The notes under the pieces are model-generated. The model saw nothing but the letters and a program-made list of their open reading frames with translations, had not been told where the DNA came from and did not search any database. This document shows, piece by piece, positions 8,124 to 17,595 of a stretch of 64,000 nucleotides of DNA (positions are counted from its first letter, which is position 1; each line of letters begins with the position of its first letter). The DNA is from Microbacterium sp. K24 (GTDB lineage: Bacteria; Actinomycetota; Actinomycetes; Actinomycetales; Microbacteriaceae). The DNA lies in contig NZ_SSDJ01000146.1 of NCBI RefSeq assembly GCF_004794465.1, forward strand, positions 1 through 64,000, in the 5' to 3' direction. The position numbers were made by a program, and so were the translations under genes.

Positions 8124-9080
8124 ATGACCGGAAGCTCCGCGCGCATGCTCGCGCTGCTGTCGCTGCTGCAGACGCCGCGGGACTGGCCGGGCCACGTGCT
8201 CGCCGAGCGGCTGGACGTCAGTCCCCGCACGGTACGCCGCGACGTCGACCGCCTGCGCGAGCTCGGGTACCGGATCGGCGCGGTCAAGGGACCCGACGGC
8301 GGCTACCGGCTCGCGGCTGGGTCGGAGCTTCCGCCGCTGCTGTTCGACGACGACCAGGCCGTGGCGATCGCCGTCGCGCTGCAGAGCGTGCCGTCGAGCG
8401 GCGTCGACCTGGATGAGGCGGCGGCACGGGCGCTCGCGACCGTGCGGCAGGTGATGCCGTCCCGGTTGCGGCACCGGGTCGACGGCATCCGCTTCTCGGG
8501 AACGGAGAACGCGACCCGGGTCGATCCGGCGGTGCTCGAGGCGGTGAGCGCCGCCGTGCGGGAGAAGCGGATGCTGCGCTTCGACTACGGCAGCGCGAGT
8601 GATCCACCCGCCCGTCGGACGGAGCCGCACGCGATCGTCGCCCGCGAGGGGCGGTGGTACCTGATCGCCTGGGACCTGGAGGCCGACGACTGGCGCATCT
8701 TCCGGTTGGACCGGCTGCGCCCCCGCATCCCGACCGGTCCTTCGTTCACGCCGCGCGAGCTGCCGGCAGCGGATGCTACGACCTACCTCGCGGCACGGTC
8801 GAAGGGTTCCGTCTCCGAGGACCGCTGGCCGTGCGTCGGCGAGGTGATCATCCGGATGCCGTCGCGCGCGGTCGCGCCCTTCATCGGCGACGGCACGCTC
8901 GAGGAGATCGATGCCGAGTCGTGCAGGATCACGGTGGGCGCGTGGTCGTGGGTCGGGGTGGTCGCCTCGGTCGCACGGTTCGATGCGCCGTTCGAGATCG
9001 TGGGGCCGGAGGAGCTGCGGGCGGCGGCGGGAGCGTTGGCCGGGCGCTTGGCCGGAGCGACCCGCGACCTCCCCTTCTGA
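8124..9080 (+). CDS. WYL-domain transcriptional regulator (YafY family)
   Basis: This 318-aa protein has an N-terminal HTH_11-type winged helix (LAERLDVSPRTVRRDVDRLRELG, about residues 27-49) and a central WYL domain with the signature REGRWYLIAWDLEADDWRIFRLDR. WYL domains sense ligands or nucleic acid fragments and often control neighbouring genes. The short spacing suggests joint transcription with the hydrolase upstream. The gene keeps the high-GC codon use of the chromosome, unlike the island that starts right after it. Confidence 0.85.
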   Translation: MTGSSARMLALLSLLQTPRDWPGHVLAERLDVSPRTVRRDVDRLRELGYRIGAVKGPDGGYRLAAGSELPPLLFDDDQAVAIAVALQSVPSSGVDLDEAAARALATVRQVMPSRLRHRVDGIRFSGTENATRVDPAVLEAVSAAVREKRMLRFDYGSASDPPARRTEPHAIVAREGRWYLIAWDLEADDWRIFRLDRLRPRIPTGPSFTPRELPAADATTYLAARSKGSVSEDRWPCVGEVIIRMPSRAVAPFIGDGTLEEIDAESCRITVGAWSWVGVVASVARFDAPFEIVGPEELRAAAGALAGRLAGATRDLPF

Positions 9081-9142
9081 AACGTCCTCGGATGTTTGCC
9101 ATCGTGGACTACCGCTTTGCAATCGCGGCGACCAAATGCCGT

Positions 9143-9170
9143 TTGTCGCCTACGCGGAACGTCCGATACC
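9143..9170 (+). promoter_or_regulatory. candidate promoter of ietAS, possibly leaderless
   Basis: TTGTCG (9143-9148) and GATACC (9165-9170) are separated by 16 bp. A start 7 bases further on would coincide with the A of ATG 9177, which has no convincing ribosome binding site. That would fit a leaderless transcript, a common arrangement in actinobacteria. Confidence 0.35.
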
Positions 9171-9176
9171 GCGGAT

Positions 9177-10157
9177 ATGATCGAAAGTATGGCAGGACGA
9201 CAGTTGAAGGACGTCGTGCGCGCGTTCCAAGCGCGTGACGAGTTGGCCTTTCGTCGAGCAGTGAACGAGATTATCGAGGAAGAAGAGGCTCGCCACCATT
9301 TCGCGATCGCGCGAGATCTTCGGGCCCTGCTGGCCATCAACGGGGCCCCACGGGCGTCGGACGAGCTCTTCACCCTGCCGCCGTCTCCCAAGTCCCGTGA
9401 CAATGAATGGGATCTCATCGATGTCCGGGTTCCCGAGGTCGAACTCGGCGATCTCGTACTCGAACCAGCCGTCCTCACCACTCTTGAAGAGACATCGCTC
9501 GAGACGGCCCATTGGGAGGAGACCGACAGCGCTGGCCTTCCGAGGCGACAAAAACTCCTATTCACCGGCCCAGCGGGTACGGGCAAGACCAGCGCCGCCG
9601 AAGGACTGGCCACCGCCCTGGGGTGGCCCCTTGGACTCGTGAGTGTCGATACCGTCGTTTCTTCATACCTCGGCGAAACCGCAACGAACTTACGTCGCGT
9701 GTTTGAGTTTGCGCAGAGCCACCGCATGGTTCTCGTGTTCGATGAGTTCGACGCATTGGGCCGGATGCGAGATGACTCATCGGAGCATGGCGAGATGAAG
9801 CGCGTCGTGTCGTCTTTCTTGCAGTTCCTCGATCAGTACTCAGGGCCGAGCATTTTGGTCGCGATCACCAACTACCCCGGCATACTTGATTTCGCCCTCT
9901 GGCGGCGATTCGACCATATCGCTGAATTTAGTCTTCCAAGCGTGCATGCTATACGGCGGCTTCTGCGGCTACGAGCGCGAAACATGTCCGCAAAACCCTT
10001 CACTGTGGATACGGCCGCGTCTCAGTTGCGCGGATTGCCGCACGCCGCCGTGGAGCGCTTCATCCTGGATGTCCGGCGCGAGCAATTACTCAAAGGCATG
10101 GTCACCGAGAATCGAGTTGCGGAGCTGCTCCGACAAATCAAACATCGGCCATGGTAA
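9177..10157 (+). CDS. ietA: IetA-like AAA ATPase of an IetAS defence pair
   Basis: The 326-aa protein has an N-terminal helical part (1 to about 120) and one AAA+ module. Walker A is GPAGTGKT at residues 131-138, Walker B is VFDEFD with Asp189/Glu190, sensor-1-like ITN and an arginine-finger-like WRRFD follow. It is followed after 9 bp by a subtilisin-like protease gene on the same strand. This gene order matches IetA-IetS, known first as a Ti-plasmid stability locus and later as an anti-phage system. By analogy the ATPase senses or controls the protease. Codon use includes TTA (residue 172) and many AT-ending codons, unlike neighbours, which fits horizontal transfer. An in-frame ATG at 9189 is an alternative start. 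Confidence 0.85.
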   Translation: MIESMAGRQLKDVVRAFQARDELAFRRAVNEIIEEEEARHHFAIARDLRALLAINGAPRASDELFTLPPSPKSRDNEWDLIDVRVPEVELGDLVLEPAVLTTLEETSLETAHWEETDSAGLPRRQKLLFTGPAGTGKTSAAEGLATALGWPLGLVSVDTVVSSYLGETATNLRRVFEFAQSHRMVLVFDEFDALGRMRDDSSEHGEMKRVVSSFLQFLDQYSGPSILVAITNYPGILDFALWRRFDHIAEFSLPSVHAIRRLLRLRARNMSAKPFTVDTAASQLRGLPHAAVERFILDVRREQLLKGMVTENRVAELLRQIKHRPW

Positions 10158-10166
10158 GAATGCCAG

Positions 10167-12530
10167 GTGGCGAGTCATCCGATCCTCCCTCCCCGTCGCG
10201 AGCTTTCATCTAGACGCGTCTCGCCGGGTTATGGGCAGACACCCTCACGGAATCCGAGGCAACACGGACGGAAGTTGCGCGATCAACTCGCGTCGATGCC
10301 CGTCGTTCGAACGCGCCAAGCGGCGACCGACGGCGTAGACGCCCGATTCGTCTTCAAGATCAGGTCTGAAGCGGGGTTCCCAGACGATCAGATACTCAGC
10401 CTCCGCGAGCTTGAGGTCCTCGGTACCGACGACCAGGCAACGTACTTCGTACTGGCCGAAGATGGCGGTAGGTCTTTCGCTGAGGCACTCGACCGTTACG
10501 GTCAGGGCGACGACGTCGAGGGTGGTTCCGGGCCTTTGAAAACGCTCTATAACAAGATCGACTCGATCGACCTGTATGGGCGGGACGATCGCAGCGGACC
10601 CGGTATCGACGAATTGCCTGCATCGGGGGCCGTAGTCGTGGACGTCACTATCTGGCCGTCTAACGACATGGACGAGGCCCGTCACCGCTTGTCACTCCTC
10701 GAACTTCGAGTCAACGAGCTTCATGGTGAGATTACCGCGCGGTCCGTGCTTCCTCGGTTCACCATTGCCCGCGTAGCCATCGATGCGTCGGTGCTTCTCC
10801 AGCTCTTGGACCTCTACGTGATCGAAAGTGCGCGCACTCCACCCGTGCCATACATTGATCCGAGCGACTGGCGGGAAGCCGATGCCGACAATTTCTCCTT
10901 CGTTCACACGGATTCCGCGCCGATTGGAGTACTCGACGATCTCCCCTCGGTCGCGCACCCCGCTCTCGCGGGACGGGTGACTATCCATCCAACGCCGGTC
11001 AGCTTGCCCCGATCGTGGGAACCGCCGGGCCCACACGGGACGATGGTGGCGGGTATAGCGCTGGCGCCGGACCTCGCCGGTGACCTAATCCGAGGTGCCG
11101 TCATTCGTGTGGAGGGTCGCGTTGAGGCAATACGAGTCCTCGAACCGATCAGCGGCACCGTTGACGCGACCCAGTTCCCTCCAGAGTTTCTGCCGGGTCA
11201 ATTGGTAGCCGATTCGATTCGAAAGCTGCATTCCGAGCAAAACGTGCGTGTCTTCAACCTCAGCTTCGGGTTCGACCGCGACTTCGGCGCGTCGCACGTT
11301 GGCGAGTTCTCCGAAATGCTGGACGAGCTCGCTCGCGAGCTGGACATCGTGGTGGTTGTCGCTGCTGGCAACATCTCAATCCCATACAACGGAATCTTGG
11401 CTAACGGTCAGCATGTCAGGCACGACTACCCAGACCACCTGCACGACGTGAGCAGCAGGCTGGCACAGCCAGCGAATGCGGCGAACCTCCTCACCGTCGG
11501 CGGAATCGCGATCAGCGCCGCTCCCGCTCCAAGGTTCCCCCCAAGGCTCGGCGACCGCGCGGTTGCGCCGGTGGGTCACATCTCCCCGTTCAGTCGAACG
11601 GGCCCTGGGCACGGCCGTCTCACCTCAAGAATCAACAAACCAGATTTCGTGGCGCCCGCCGGGAACGTCATCATTGATGATACGGACATGGCCAACGTTC
11701 GGGATCAAGGCACTGGCGTGCTGGGTCCTGCCACGAACCCCGCTGGTGGACTGTTCCGGATGGGGCATGGGACGAGCTTCGCAGCCCCGTCTGTCTCACG
11801 ATCCGCCGCGGCTGTCTTGTATGAGTACCCCGATGCCTCAGCTAATCTCATCCGCGCCTTGCTGGCGTCGTCGGCGACCCTACCAATTGGCGCAAACGCC
11901 CTTGACCACGGAATACGCCATGCCCGCTACGGCTTTGGCATCGTTCGGCATCAAGACGCGGTCGCGAGCGGGCCCCAGCGCGTCACGATGACCTTCCAAG
12001 GCGACCTCGCCGTCGACACTTCCGTAATTCACCCCGTTCCGATCCCGCGAGGATTCTCGCTACCGCGGAGTAGTTCGCGAACGATTCGGATTGCGCTCGC
12101 CTTCGATCCGCCGGTCCGACGTACAAGACGCGAGTACACCGCCGCCACGATGGTGACGGATGCTTACCGCGCAGTGAGTATTGAGGCACTCGAAGAGAGA
12201 CTGCGCCAGCAAGACCCTGACGACCCGCAGCCGCTTTACAACGACCGGCGTCGCCTCACCAAGTTCAAGCCGCCGCATACTGCCCATCGCGAGTCCACCC
12301 TTCAGGTGAAGGACTGGACTCCAACGGTGCTGGATCCTGACGACGGAGACGCCTACTTCGTCGTAGTCACACATAAGACTCGCACTTGGTTCCGCGAGCG
12401 CCCGGACTACGAGACGCAATCCTACGCACTCGCGGTCTCGTTGTTCGATGAGGCGAGGACCGAACTCGACCTGTCGATCGCGGTAACTCAAACTGTCTCG
12501 GTACAGGCAAGATCCCGCGCTCGGGTGTAG
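10167..12530 (+). CDS. ietS: IetS-like S8 (subtilisin) serine protease of an IetAS defence pair
   Basis: The 787-aa protein has an N-terminal region of about 240 aa, an S8 peptidase domain (about 245-590) and a C-terminal domain of about 190 aa. The triad is Asp257 in GVLDD, His290 in GPHGTMVAG and Ser537 in GHGTSFAAP; Asn402 in VAAGN is the oxyanion residue. No signal peptide or membrane segment is seen, so it should act in the cytoplasm, which is unusual for subtilases. GTG 10167 is kept as the start because the first residues (SHPILPPRR, later HGRKLRDQL) resemble the start of other IetS proteins as I recall them; ATG 10296 is an alternative. It presumably cleaves host or phage proteins when released by the ATPase partner; targets are unknown. 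Confidence 0.85.
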   Translation: MASHPILPPRRELSSRRVSPGYGQTPSRNPRQHGRKLRDQLASMPVVRTRQAATDGVDARFVFKIRSEAGFPDDQILSLRELEVLGTDDQATYFVLAEDGGRSFAEALDRYGQGDDVEGGSGPLKTLYNKIDSIDLYGRDDRSGPGIDELPASGAVVVDVTIWPSNDMDEARHRLSLLELRVNELHGEITARSVLPRFTIARVAIDASVLLQLLDLYVIESARTPPVPYIDPSDWREADADNFSFVHTDSAPIGVLDDLPSVAHPALAGRVTIHPTPVSLPRSWEPPGPHGTMVAGIALAPDLAGDLIRGAVIRVEGRVEAIRVLEPISGTVDATQFPPEFLPGQLVADSIRKLHSEQNVRVFNLSFGFDRDFGASHVGEFSEMLDELARELDIVVVVAAGNISIPYNGILANGQHVRHDYPDHLHDVSSRLAQPANAANLLTVGGIAISAAPAPRFPPRLGDRAVAPVGHISPFSRTGPGHGRLTSRINKPDFVAPAGNVIIDDTDMANVRDQGTGVLGPATNPAGGLFRMGHGTSFAAPSVSRSAAAVLYEYPDASANLIRALLASSATLPIGANALDHGIRHARYGFGIVRHQDAVASGPQRVTMTFQGDLAVDTSVIHPVPIPRGFSLPRSSSRTIRIALAFDPPVRRTRREYTAATMVTDAYRAVSIEALEERLRQQDPDDPQPLYNDRRRLTKFKPPHTAHRESTLQVKDWTPTVLDPDDGDAYFVVVTHKTRTWFRERPDYETQSYALAVSLFDEARTELDLSIAVTQTVSVQARSRARV

Positions 12531-12596
12531 GTCGCTGAGCCGCCTGCCTGGTCGAGTGATCTAGTAGATCTAGTACCGACGTCGCGGCATCTAGAT

Positions 12597-12859
12597 ATGG
12601 AGACTGTGACGAGGACTGAACTCAATCAGCAGACTGCGCGCGTGCTGGCGCGGTCGTAGCTGGCGAGCATCTTGCGGTGACGGACCGCGGGCGACCGACC
12701 GCCGAGCTGTCGCCTCCAGCGGCCACAGCTTGGAAACGCATGATCGCCGGCGATCGCGTGAAGTTGCCCACCAGGGCCGGGGCTCTCACTCACTCGCCGA
12801 TTTCCGACACCCTGTCGACCGCCGAGATCCTCGACGATTTCCGTGCGGACCGCGTGTGA
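12597..12859 (+). pseudogene. VapB/Phd-like antitoxin gene, frameshifted
   Basis: ATG 12597 opens METVTRTELNQQTARVLARS and stops at TAG 12657-12659. The expected continuation, AGEHLAVTDRGRPTAEL, begins at 12659 in another frame and runs to TGA 12857-12859. Restoring one G near 12653 (CGGG instead of CGG) would join them into one antitoxin of about 87 aa with the usual layout: N-terminal DNA-binding Phd/YefM-like part and a C-terminal toxin-binding tail STAEILDDFRADRV. A GTG at 12677 could still start the truncated 60-aa tail. The end overlaps the toxin start (GTGTGA), the standard vapBC coupling. Confidence 0.7.
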
Positions 12860-13229
12860 TCTATTTCGACACCTCAGCGGCCGGTAAGGCCCTCATCGAC
12901 GAAGAAGGAACCGACGTGGTCCGAGGCGCCTTCGCAGACGGCTCGGAACTCGTCTCGTCACAGCTTCTCGCCATCGAGCTCCACGCCGCCCTGGACCGGC
13001 GACCGATCGACCGCGATGCCGTGGAAGAGCCTCTCAGGGTCTCGCGCTGATCTCACTCGACGGTGACAGGGGGACCCGCGCCGTCGACCTGCACAGCGGC
13101 CTGAGTGCGCTGGATGCCCTCCACCTCGCGACCGCTCTGAAACTCGGTGATGTGGTCAGCGGCATCCTCCCGTTCGATCGCGAGTTCGCCGCCGTGGCGG
13201 CACAGCATGGCCTGCCGGCGGCGGACCTG
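12856..13229 (+). pseudogene. vapC: VapC-like PIN-domain toxin gene, frameshifted
   Basis: GTG 12856 opens a PIN domain (VIYFDTSAAGKAL, with the first catalytic Asp, and the ELHAAL helix with Glu) but stops at TGA 13048-13050. The rest of the domain, LISLDGD...SALDALHLATALKLG...ILPFDREFA, continues in the next frame from about 13038. One missing G near 13037 explains the break. Beyond about 13229 the second frame runs on into purL out of frame, so the normal stop also seems lost. PIN toxins cut RNA; as it stands this one would lack the second half of its active site. It lies between ietS and purL. Confidence 0.7.
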
Positions 13230-13326
13230 AGTCGAGGCCGAGCAGGTACCACCCTCCCCGAATCCGGCCGAACGCGACCGCCGGTAGACTGGAACCGCCC
13301 CGCCGGCCCCTTCCTTTGGAGTGCGC

Positions 13327-15663
13327 GTGACCACCGCCCCTGCACCTGTCCACAAGCACGTCCCCGACTCGGTCGAGAACGCGACCGCGACGCCCGAGAA
13401 GGAGCAGCCGTACGGCGCCCTCGGACTCAAGGACGACGAGTACGCGCGCATCAAGGAGATCCTCGGCCGCCGCCCCACCTCGGGCGAGCTGGCGATGTAC
13501 TCCGTCATGTGGTCCGAGCACTGCTCCTACAAGTCGTCGAAGAACTACCTGCGCCGCTTCGGCCAGAAGGTCTCCGACGAGATGAAGGAACGCCTCATGG
13601 TCGGCATGGGCCAGAACGCGGGCGTCATCGACGTCGGTGAGGGCTGGGCCGTCACCTTCAAGGCCGAGTCGCACAACCACCCGTCGTTCATCGAGCCCTT
13701 CCAGGGCGCGGCGACGGGCGTCGGCGGCATCGTCCGCGACATCATCTCGATGGGCGCCCGCCCGGTCGCGGTCATGGATGCCCTGCGCTTCGGCGCGATC
13801 GACCACCCCGACACCGCCCGCGTCGTGCACGGCGTGACCAGCGGCATCAGCTTCTACGGAAACTGCCTCGGCCTGCCGAACATCGGCGGCGAGACCGTGT
13901 TCGACGCCGTCTACCAGGCCAACCCGCTCGTGAACGCGCTCGCAGTGGGCGTGCTCCGCCACGAAGACCTCAAGCTCGCCAACGCGACCGGCGTCGGCAA
14001 CAAGGTCGTGCTCTTCGGCGCCCGCACGGGCGGCGACGGCATCGGCGGCGCGAGCATCCTGGCATCCGATTCCTTCGATTCCACCGGCCCGACCAAGCGC
14101 CCCGCCGTGCAGGTCGGCGACCCCTTCGCCGAGAAGGTGCTCATCGAGTGCTGCCTCGAGCTGTACCGCGGCGAGCTCGTCGAGGCGATCCAGGACCTCG
14201 GTGCCGCCGGCATCTCCTGCGCGACCAGCGAGCTGGCGGCCAACGGCAACAGCGGCATGAAGGTCTCGCTCGACAACGTGCTCCTGCGCGACCCCACGCT
14301 CACGGCAGAGGAGATCCTCATGTCGGAGTCGCAGGAGCGCATGATGGCGATCGTCGCCCCCGAGAAGCTCGACGCCTTCATGGAGGTCGTGAACAAGTGG
14401 GAGGTCGAGACCTCCGTGCTCGGCGAGGTCACCGGTGACGGACGCCTCGTCATCGACTGGCAGGGCGAGCGCATCGTCGACGTCGACCCGTCGACGGTCG
14501 CGGTCGACGGCCCGGTCTACGACCGTCCGGTCGCGTACCCGTCGTGGATCGACGCACTGCAGGCGGATGCCGCGGAGAACCTGCCGCGCTCGTCGGAGCC
14601 CGAGGTCCTGCGTCAGCAGTTCCTCGATCTGGTCGCTTCGCCGAACCTGGCCGACACGAGCTGGATCACGAACCAGTACGACTACTACGTGCTCGGCAAC
14701 ACCGCGCTGAGCTTCCCCGACGACGCCGGTATGATCCGCGTCGACGAGGAGTCCGGCCTCGGCTTCGCGATCTCGACCGACGCGAACGGCCGGTACAGCC
14801 AGCTCGACCCGTACGCGGGTGCGCAGATCGCCCTGGCCGAGGCGTACCGCAACGTCGCCGTCACGGGCGCCGTGCCGACCGCCATCACCGACTGCCTGAA
14901 CTTCGGCTCTCCCGAGAACCCCGAGGTCATGTGGCAGTTCGGCCAGACGGTCGACGGCCTGGCCGACGGATGCTACGAGCTCGGCACCCCGGTCACCGGC
15001 GGCAACGTCTCGTTCTACAACCAGACCGGCGACGTGCCGATCCACCCGACCCCGCTCGTGGGCGTGCTCGGCATCATCGACGACGTCTCGCGCCGCATCC
15101 CGTCGGGCTGGCAGGACATCGGCCAGAACATCTACCTGCTCGGCACCACCTCGACCGAGCTCTCGGGTTCGGCGTGGGCCGAGGTCGTGCACCAGCACCT
15201 CGGCGGACGGCCCCCGAAGGTCGACCTGGCGGGCGAGAAGCGCCTCGCGGGTCTGCTCTCGGCCGCCCGTGACGAGTGGCTGATCTCCTCGGCGCACGAC
15301 CTCTCCGAGGGCGGCCTCGGTCAGGCCCTCGCCGAGGGCGTGTCCCGCTTCGGTGTCGGCGCCCGCGTGTGGCTGAACGAGATCATCGAACGCGACGGCG
15401 TCGATGCGGCATCCGCTCTGTTCTCGGAGTCGACCGGTCGCGTCATCGTGACCGTCCCGCGCGAGGACGACGTGAAGTTCCGCGGCCTGTGCGAGGGCCG
15501 CGACTACCCGGTGATCCGCATCGGCGTGACCGACAGCGAGCCGCAGCTCGAGGTGCAGGACGTCTTCACCGTCACGGTCGACGAGCTGCGCGAGCGCTCG
15601 AACGCCACCCTGCCGTCGTACTTCGGACCCACCGTCACGGAGCCGGCAGACGCCGGTCGCTGA
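13327..15663 (+). CDS. purL: phosphoribosylformylglycinamidine synthase subunit PurL
   Basis: The 778-aa protein is the small-PurL type of FGAM synthase, which uses ATP and ammonia from glutamine (supplied by PurQ) to convert FGAR to FGAM in purine synthesis. Recognised segments include [55 protein letters not shown] and [13 protein letters not shown] 13327 is chosen because GGAG (13318-13321) stands five bases upstream; GTG 13321 overlaps that site. A TAGACT word at 13284 may be the -10. The gene is intact and has core-chromosome codon use, so it marks the right edge of the accessory island. Confidence 0.95.
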   Translation: MTTAPAPVHKHVPDSVENATATPEKEQPYGALGLKDDEYARIKEILGRRPTSGELAMYSVMWSEHCSYKSSKNYLRRFGQKVSDEMKERLMVGMGQNAGVIDVGEGWAVTFKAESHNHPSFIEPFQGAATGVGGIVRDIISMGARPVAVMDALRFGAIDHPDTARVVHGVTSGISFYGNCLGLPNIGGETVFDAVYQANPLVNALAVGVLRHEDLKLANATGVGNKVVLFGARTGGDGIGGASILASDSFDSTGPTKRPAVQVGDPFAEKVLIECCLELYRGELVEAIQDLGAAGISCATSELAANGNSGMKVSLDNVLLRDPTLTAEEILMSESQERMMAIVAPEKLDAFMEVVNKWEVETSVLGEVTGDGRLVIDWQGERIVDVDPSTVAVDGPVYDRPVAYPSWIDALQADAAENLPRSSEPEVLRQQFLDLVASPNLADTSWITNQYDYYVLGNTALSFPDDAGMIRVDEESGLGFAISTDANGRYSQLDPYAGAQIALAEAYRNVAVTGAVPTAITDCLNFGSPENPEVMWQFGQTVDGLADGCYELGTPVTGGNVSFYNQTGDVPIHPTPLVGVLGIIDDVSRRIPSGWQDIGQNIYLLGTTSTELSGSAWAEVVHQHLGGRPPKVDLAGEKRLAGLLSAARDEWLISSAHDLSEGGLGQALAEGVSRFGVGARVWLNEIIERDGVDAASALFSESTGRVIVTVPREDDVKFRGLCEGRDYPVIRIGVTDSEPQLEVQDVFTVTVDELRERSNATLPSYFGPTVTEPADAGR

Positions 15664-15677
15664 GCGAGACGAAGCGC

Positions 15678-15824
15678 ATGAGTGAACTGAGCAGGCCCGA
15701 CGACGACTACGGCGACCTCGGCGAGAAGCGCAGCCGCCGTCTGCGGATCGTCGCGTGGACGGTCATCGTCGCGCTGATCCTCGGCGGTGGCGGGGCGACC
15801 GTGCTGACGATCCTGCTGGGCTGA
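15678..15824 (+). CDS. small single-span membrane protein
   Basis: A 48-aa ORF starting 15 bp after purL. The N-terminal half is charged (RPDDDYGDLGEKRSRRLR) and the C-terminal half is one hydrophobic segment (IVAWTVIVALILGGGGATVL) with positive residues before it, so it should sit N-in with a single helix. Its function is unknown. Codon use is normal and the spacing suggests co-transcription with purL. Confidence 0.6.
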   Translation: MSELSRPDDDYGDLGEKRSRRLRIVAWTVIVALILGGGGATVLTILLG

Positions 15825-15845
15825 GGGGCCGCGGCGGCGACGCAC

Positions 15846-15920
15846 GAACTTCGCAGAACGACACGAACGTCGCAGGAATCCGGCCGATTCCTGCGACGTT
15901 TCTGTCGTTCTGCGAGGTTT
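15846..15920. repeat. long imperfect palindrome (35-bp arms)
   Basis: Two arms of about 35 bp, nearly complementary, flank the five-base loop CGGCC (15881-15885). Each arm contains TCGCAGAACGACA and CGTCGCAGGAATC words. It lies after the purL unit and could terminate transcription, but it is longer than a usual terminator. Its TCGCAG words recall the hairpins at 26797 and 61457. Confidence 0.7.
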
Positions 15921-16044
15921 GATCGCGGGCGACCCCTCCTCCACAGCACGCGCCAAGACAGACTTCCCCTCAGGCCTTGAAAATCGCCCCTCGAATGTAG
16001 GCGCCCCCGCGCACCATGCAATCACCACGAACAAAGGGGATGGC

Positions 16045-16761
16045 ATGACCGACGCGAAACTCGATCTGATCGCCAAGCTGCTGGCGAAGGCCGAGAGCAC
16101 CACACCGGAAGAGGCTGAGGCTCTCACCGAGCACGCCGAGCGCCTGATGGTGAAGTACGGCATCGAACAGGCGCGCATCGATGAGCGACGCGGGCGCCTG
16201 GGGCAGGAGCGCGAAGAGATCGTCCAGGAGCGCATCCTCTTCACGGGAACATACTCCCGCGACATGCGTGAGCTCGGCGCCGGCGTCGCCCTGGCACTCG
16301 GTACGGTGTGCCCGCTCCACGCCGAGGGCACGGGATCCCTGCTCTACCTCGTCGGCCATACGTCCGACGTGCAGCAGGCCCGCACGCTCACGGCGAGCCT
16401 CGAGGTCCAGGCGATGGTGGCGATGCGCGCGTGGTGGGCGCATCATCGTGACGGCTATCGCCTGTGCAGCGAGAGCGACCGGCGTCGTGCGCGCAGCGGC
16501 TTCATCCGGGGATTCGCCGCCGGTGCCGCCGGTCGCATCCGCGACAGCCGGCAGGCGATCGTCGACGAGGCCGGCAGCGGCACGGCGCTCGTGCTGGCCT
16601 CTCGCCGCGATCGCGTGGAGGCGGCTGTCGACCGGATGACGACGCGACGCGGACGCGCCCGTCACGGAGCGGATGCCGGGGCGTTCATGCACGGCCACCG
16701 CTCGGGCAGCCAGGCGCAGACCGGGACTCGGGCCGAGGCCGTGAGCGGGGCTGCGCGGTGA
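16045..16761 (+). CDS. DUF2786 domain protein
   Basis: The 238-aa protein starts with a DUF2786 motif of about 40 aa (LIAKLLAKAESTTPEEAEALTEHAERLMVKYGI). The middle part (about 65-200) is an alpha/beta region also seen after DUF2786 in actinobacterial and phage proteins, and the last 40 aa are low complexity. The function of this domain is not known. ATG 16045 has AAAGGGG upstream; longer frames have no site. It stands alone between purL and the TetR/MMPL pair. The following 16762-16958 gap shows no gene. Confidence 0.75.
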   Translation: MTDAKLDLIAKLLAKAESTTPEEAEALTEHAERLMVKYGIEQARIDERRGRLGQEREEIVQERILFTGTYSRDMRELGAGVALALGTVCPLHAEGTGSLLYLVGHTSDVQQARTLTASLEVQAMVAMRAWWAHHRDGYRLCSESDRRRARSGFIRGFAAGAAGRIRDSRQAIVDEAGSGTALVLASRRDRVEAAVDRMTTRRGRARHGADAGAFMHGHRSGSQAQTGTRAEAVSGAAR

Positions 16762-16958
16762 GCCGGGCCGGCGGAGCGCCCTGCAGAAGGGAACCCCGGC
16801 CGCCGAGGGAGCATGGCGACGCGACGCGCCTCACCCCAGCCGGAGGCGTCTCGCGGCCACACTTCTCGCTCGACGACCGGGGGTGGGATGGAGCGACCCT
16901 CCCCAGCGTCGCCGGGCACGAAGGTAGCCCGGGCGTGACGATACCTCCATGGGGAGAA

Positions 16959-17555
16959 CTACCCACGTCCGGGCGAAGCGTCGCCACCGGGAGCGAAGAG
17001 AAAGCGGACGAGGCTCTCCAGGGTTCCGGCCTCGCCCGATCTCCGGCCGAGGGACTGCACGATGATGGCGCCCAGGATGGCGGCGCCGATCTGATCGACC
17101 GGCGCGTCCGCGGGCAGCTGGCCGTCGCGGATGCCGGCGCGAAGGCGCTCGGACAGATGCGCTTCGACGCCGAGACTCTCGGTGAGGTGCGTGCCGACGC
17201 CGACGTCTTCCGTCGCGGCGGAGACCAGGGAGCGCAGGAGCGCGCCACCCTCCGGCGCATCGACCAACGACATGACCGTGTGCAGCCAGGCGGCGACGTC
17301 GGCGCGCAGATCGCCGGTGTCGGGCACCACGAAGTCGACCGGGATCAGGCGCCCCTCCGCCAGACACTCCCCGATCAACGCGCCGCGGGACGGCCACCAG
17401 CGATAGATGGTCTGCTTGCCGACTCCGGCCTCTTTCGCGATGCCCTCGATCGTGAGGCGGTCGTAGCCCTGATTGTGGAACAGGCGCGCGGTGGCGTCGA
17501 GGATCGCCTCGCGGGCAGCGGTGCTGCGAACGGGTCCGCTCCGATGCTCGTTCAC
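16959..17555 (-). CDS. TetR-family repressor of the MMPL exporter
   Basis: The 198-aa protein has a TetR N-terminal HTH (REAILDATARLFHNQGYDRLTIEGIAKEAGVGKQTIYRWW, about residues 15-54) and an all-helical ligand-binding half. It starts with GTG 17555 and is divergent from the MMPL gene with a gap of 68 bp, so it most likely represses that gene and itself. The inducing ligand is unknown. Confidence 0.85.
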   Translation of the reverse strand: MNEHRSGPVRSTAAREAILDATARLFHNQGYDRLTIEGIAKEAGVGKQTIYRWWPSRGALIGECLAEGRLIPVDFVVPDTGDLRADVAAWLHTVMSLVDAPEGGALLRSLVSAATEDVGVGTHLTESLGVEAHLSERLRAGIRDGQLPADAPVDQIGAAILGAIIVQSLGRRSGEAGTLESLVRFLFAPGGDASPGRG

Positions 17556-17595
17556 CGTCTCAGGATAGCCACAGTTCCCTAGACGAGACGTACCG

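Noticed and set aside
8124-9080. WYL protein as the regulator of the defence pair (BrxR-like)
   Set aside because: Its codon use and spacing tie it to the hydrolase before it, and no operator is visible before the ATPase gene; the link cannot be supported.
12677-12859. A 60-aa intact antitoxin starting at GTG 12677
   Set aside because: The frame is only the C-terminal two thirds of a VapB-type protein; the missing N-terminus is found just upstream in another frame, so a frameshifted gene is the better reading.
13156-15297. A 713-aa minus-strand frame over purL
   Set aside because: It is antisense to an intact purL and shows only low-complexity RRG/DRD sequence.
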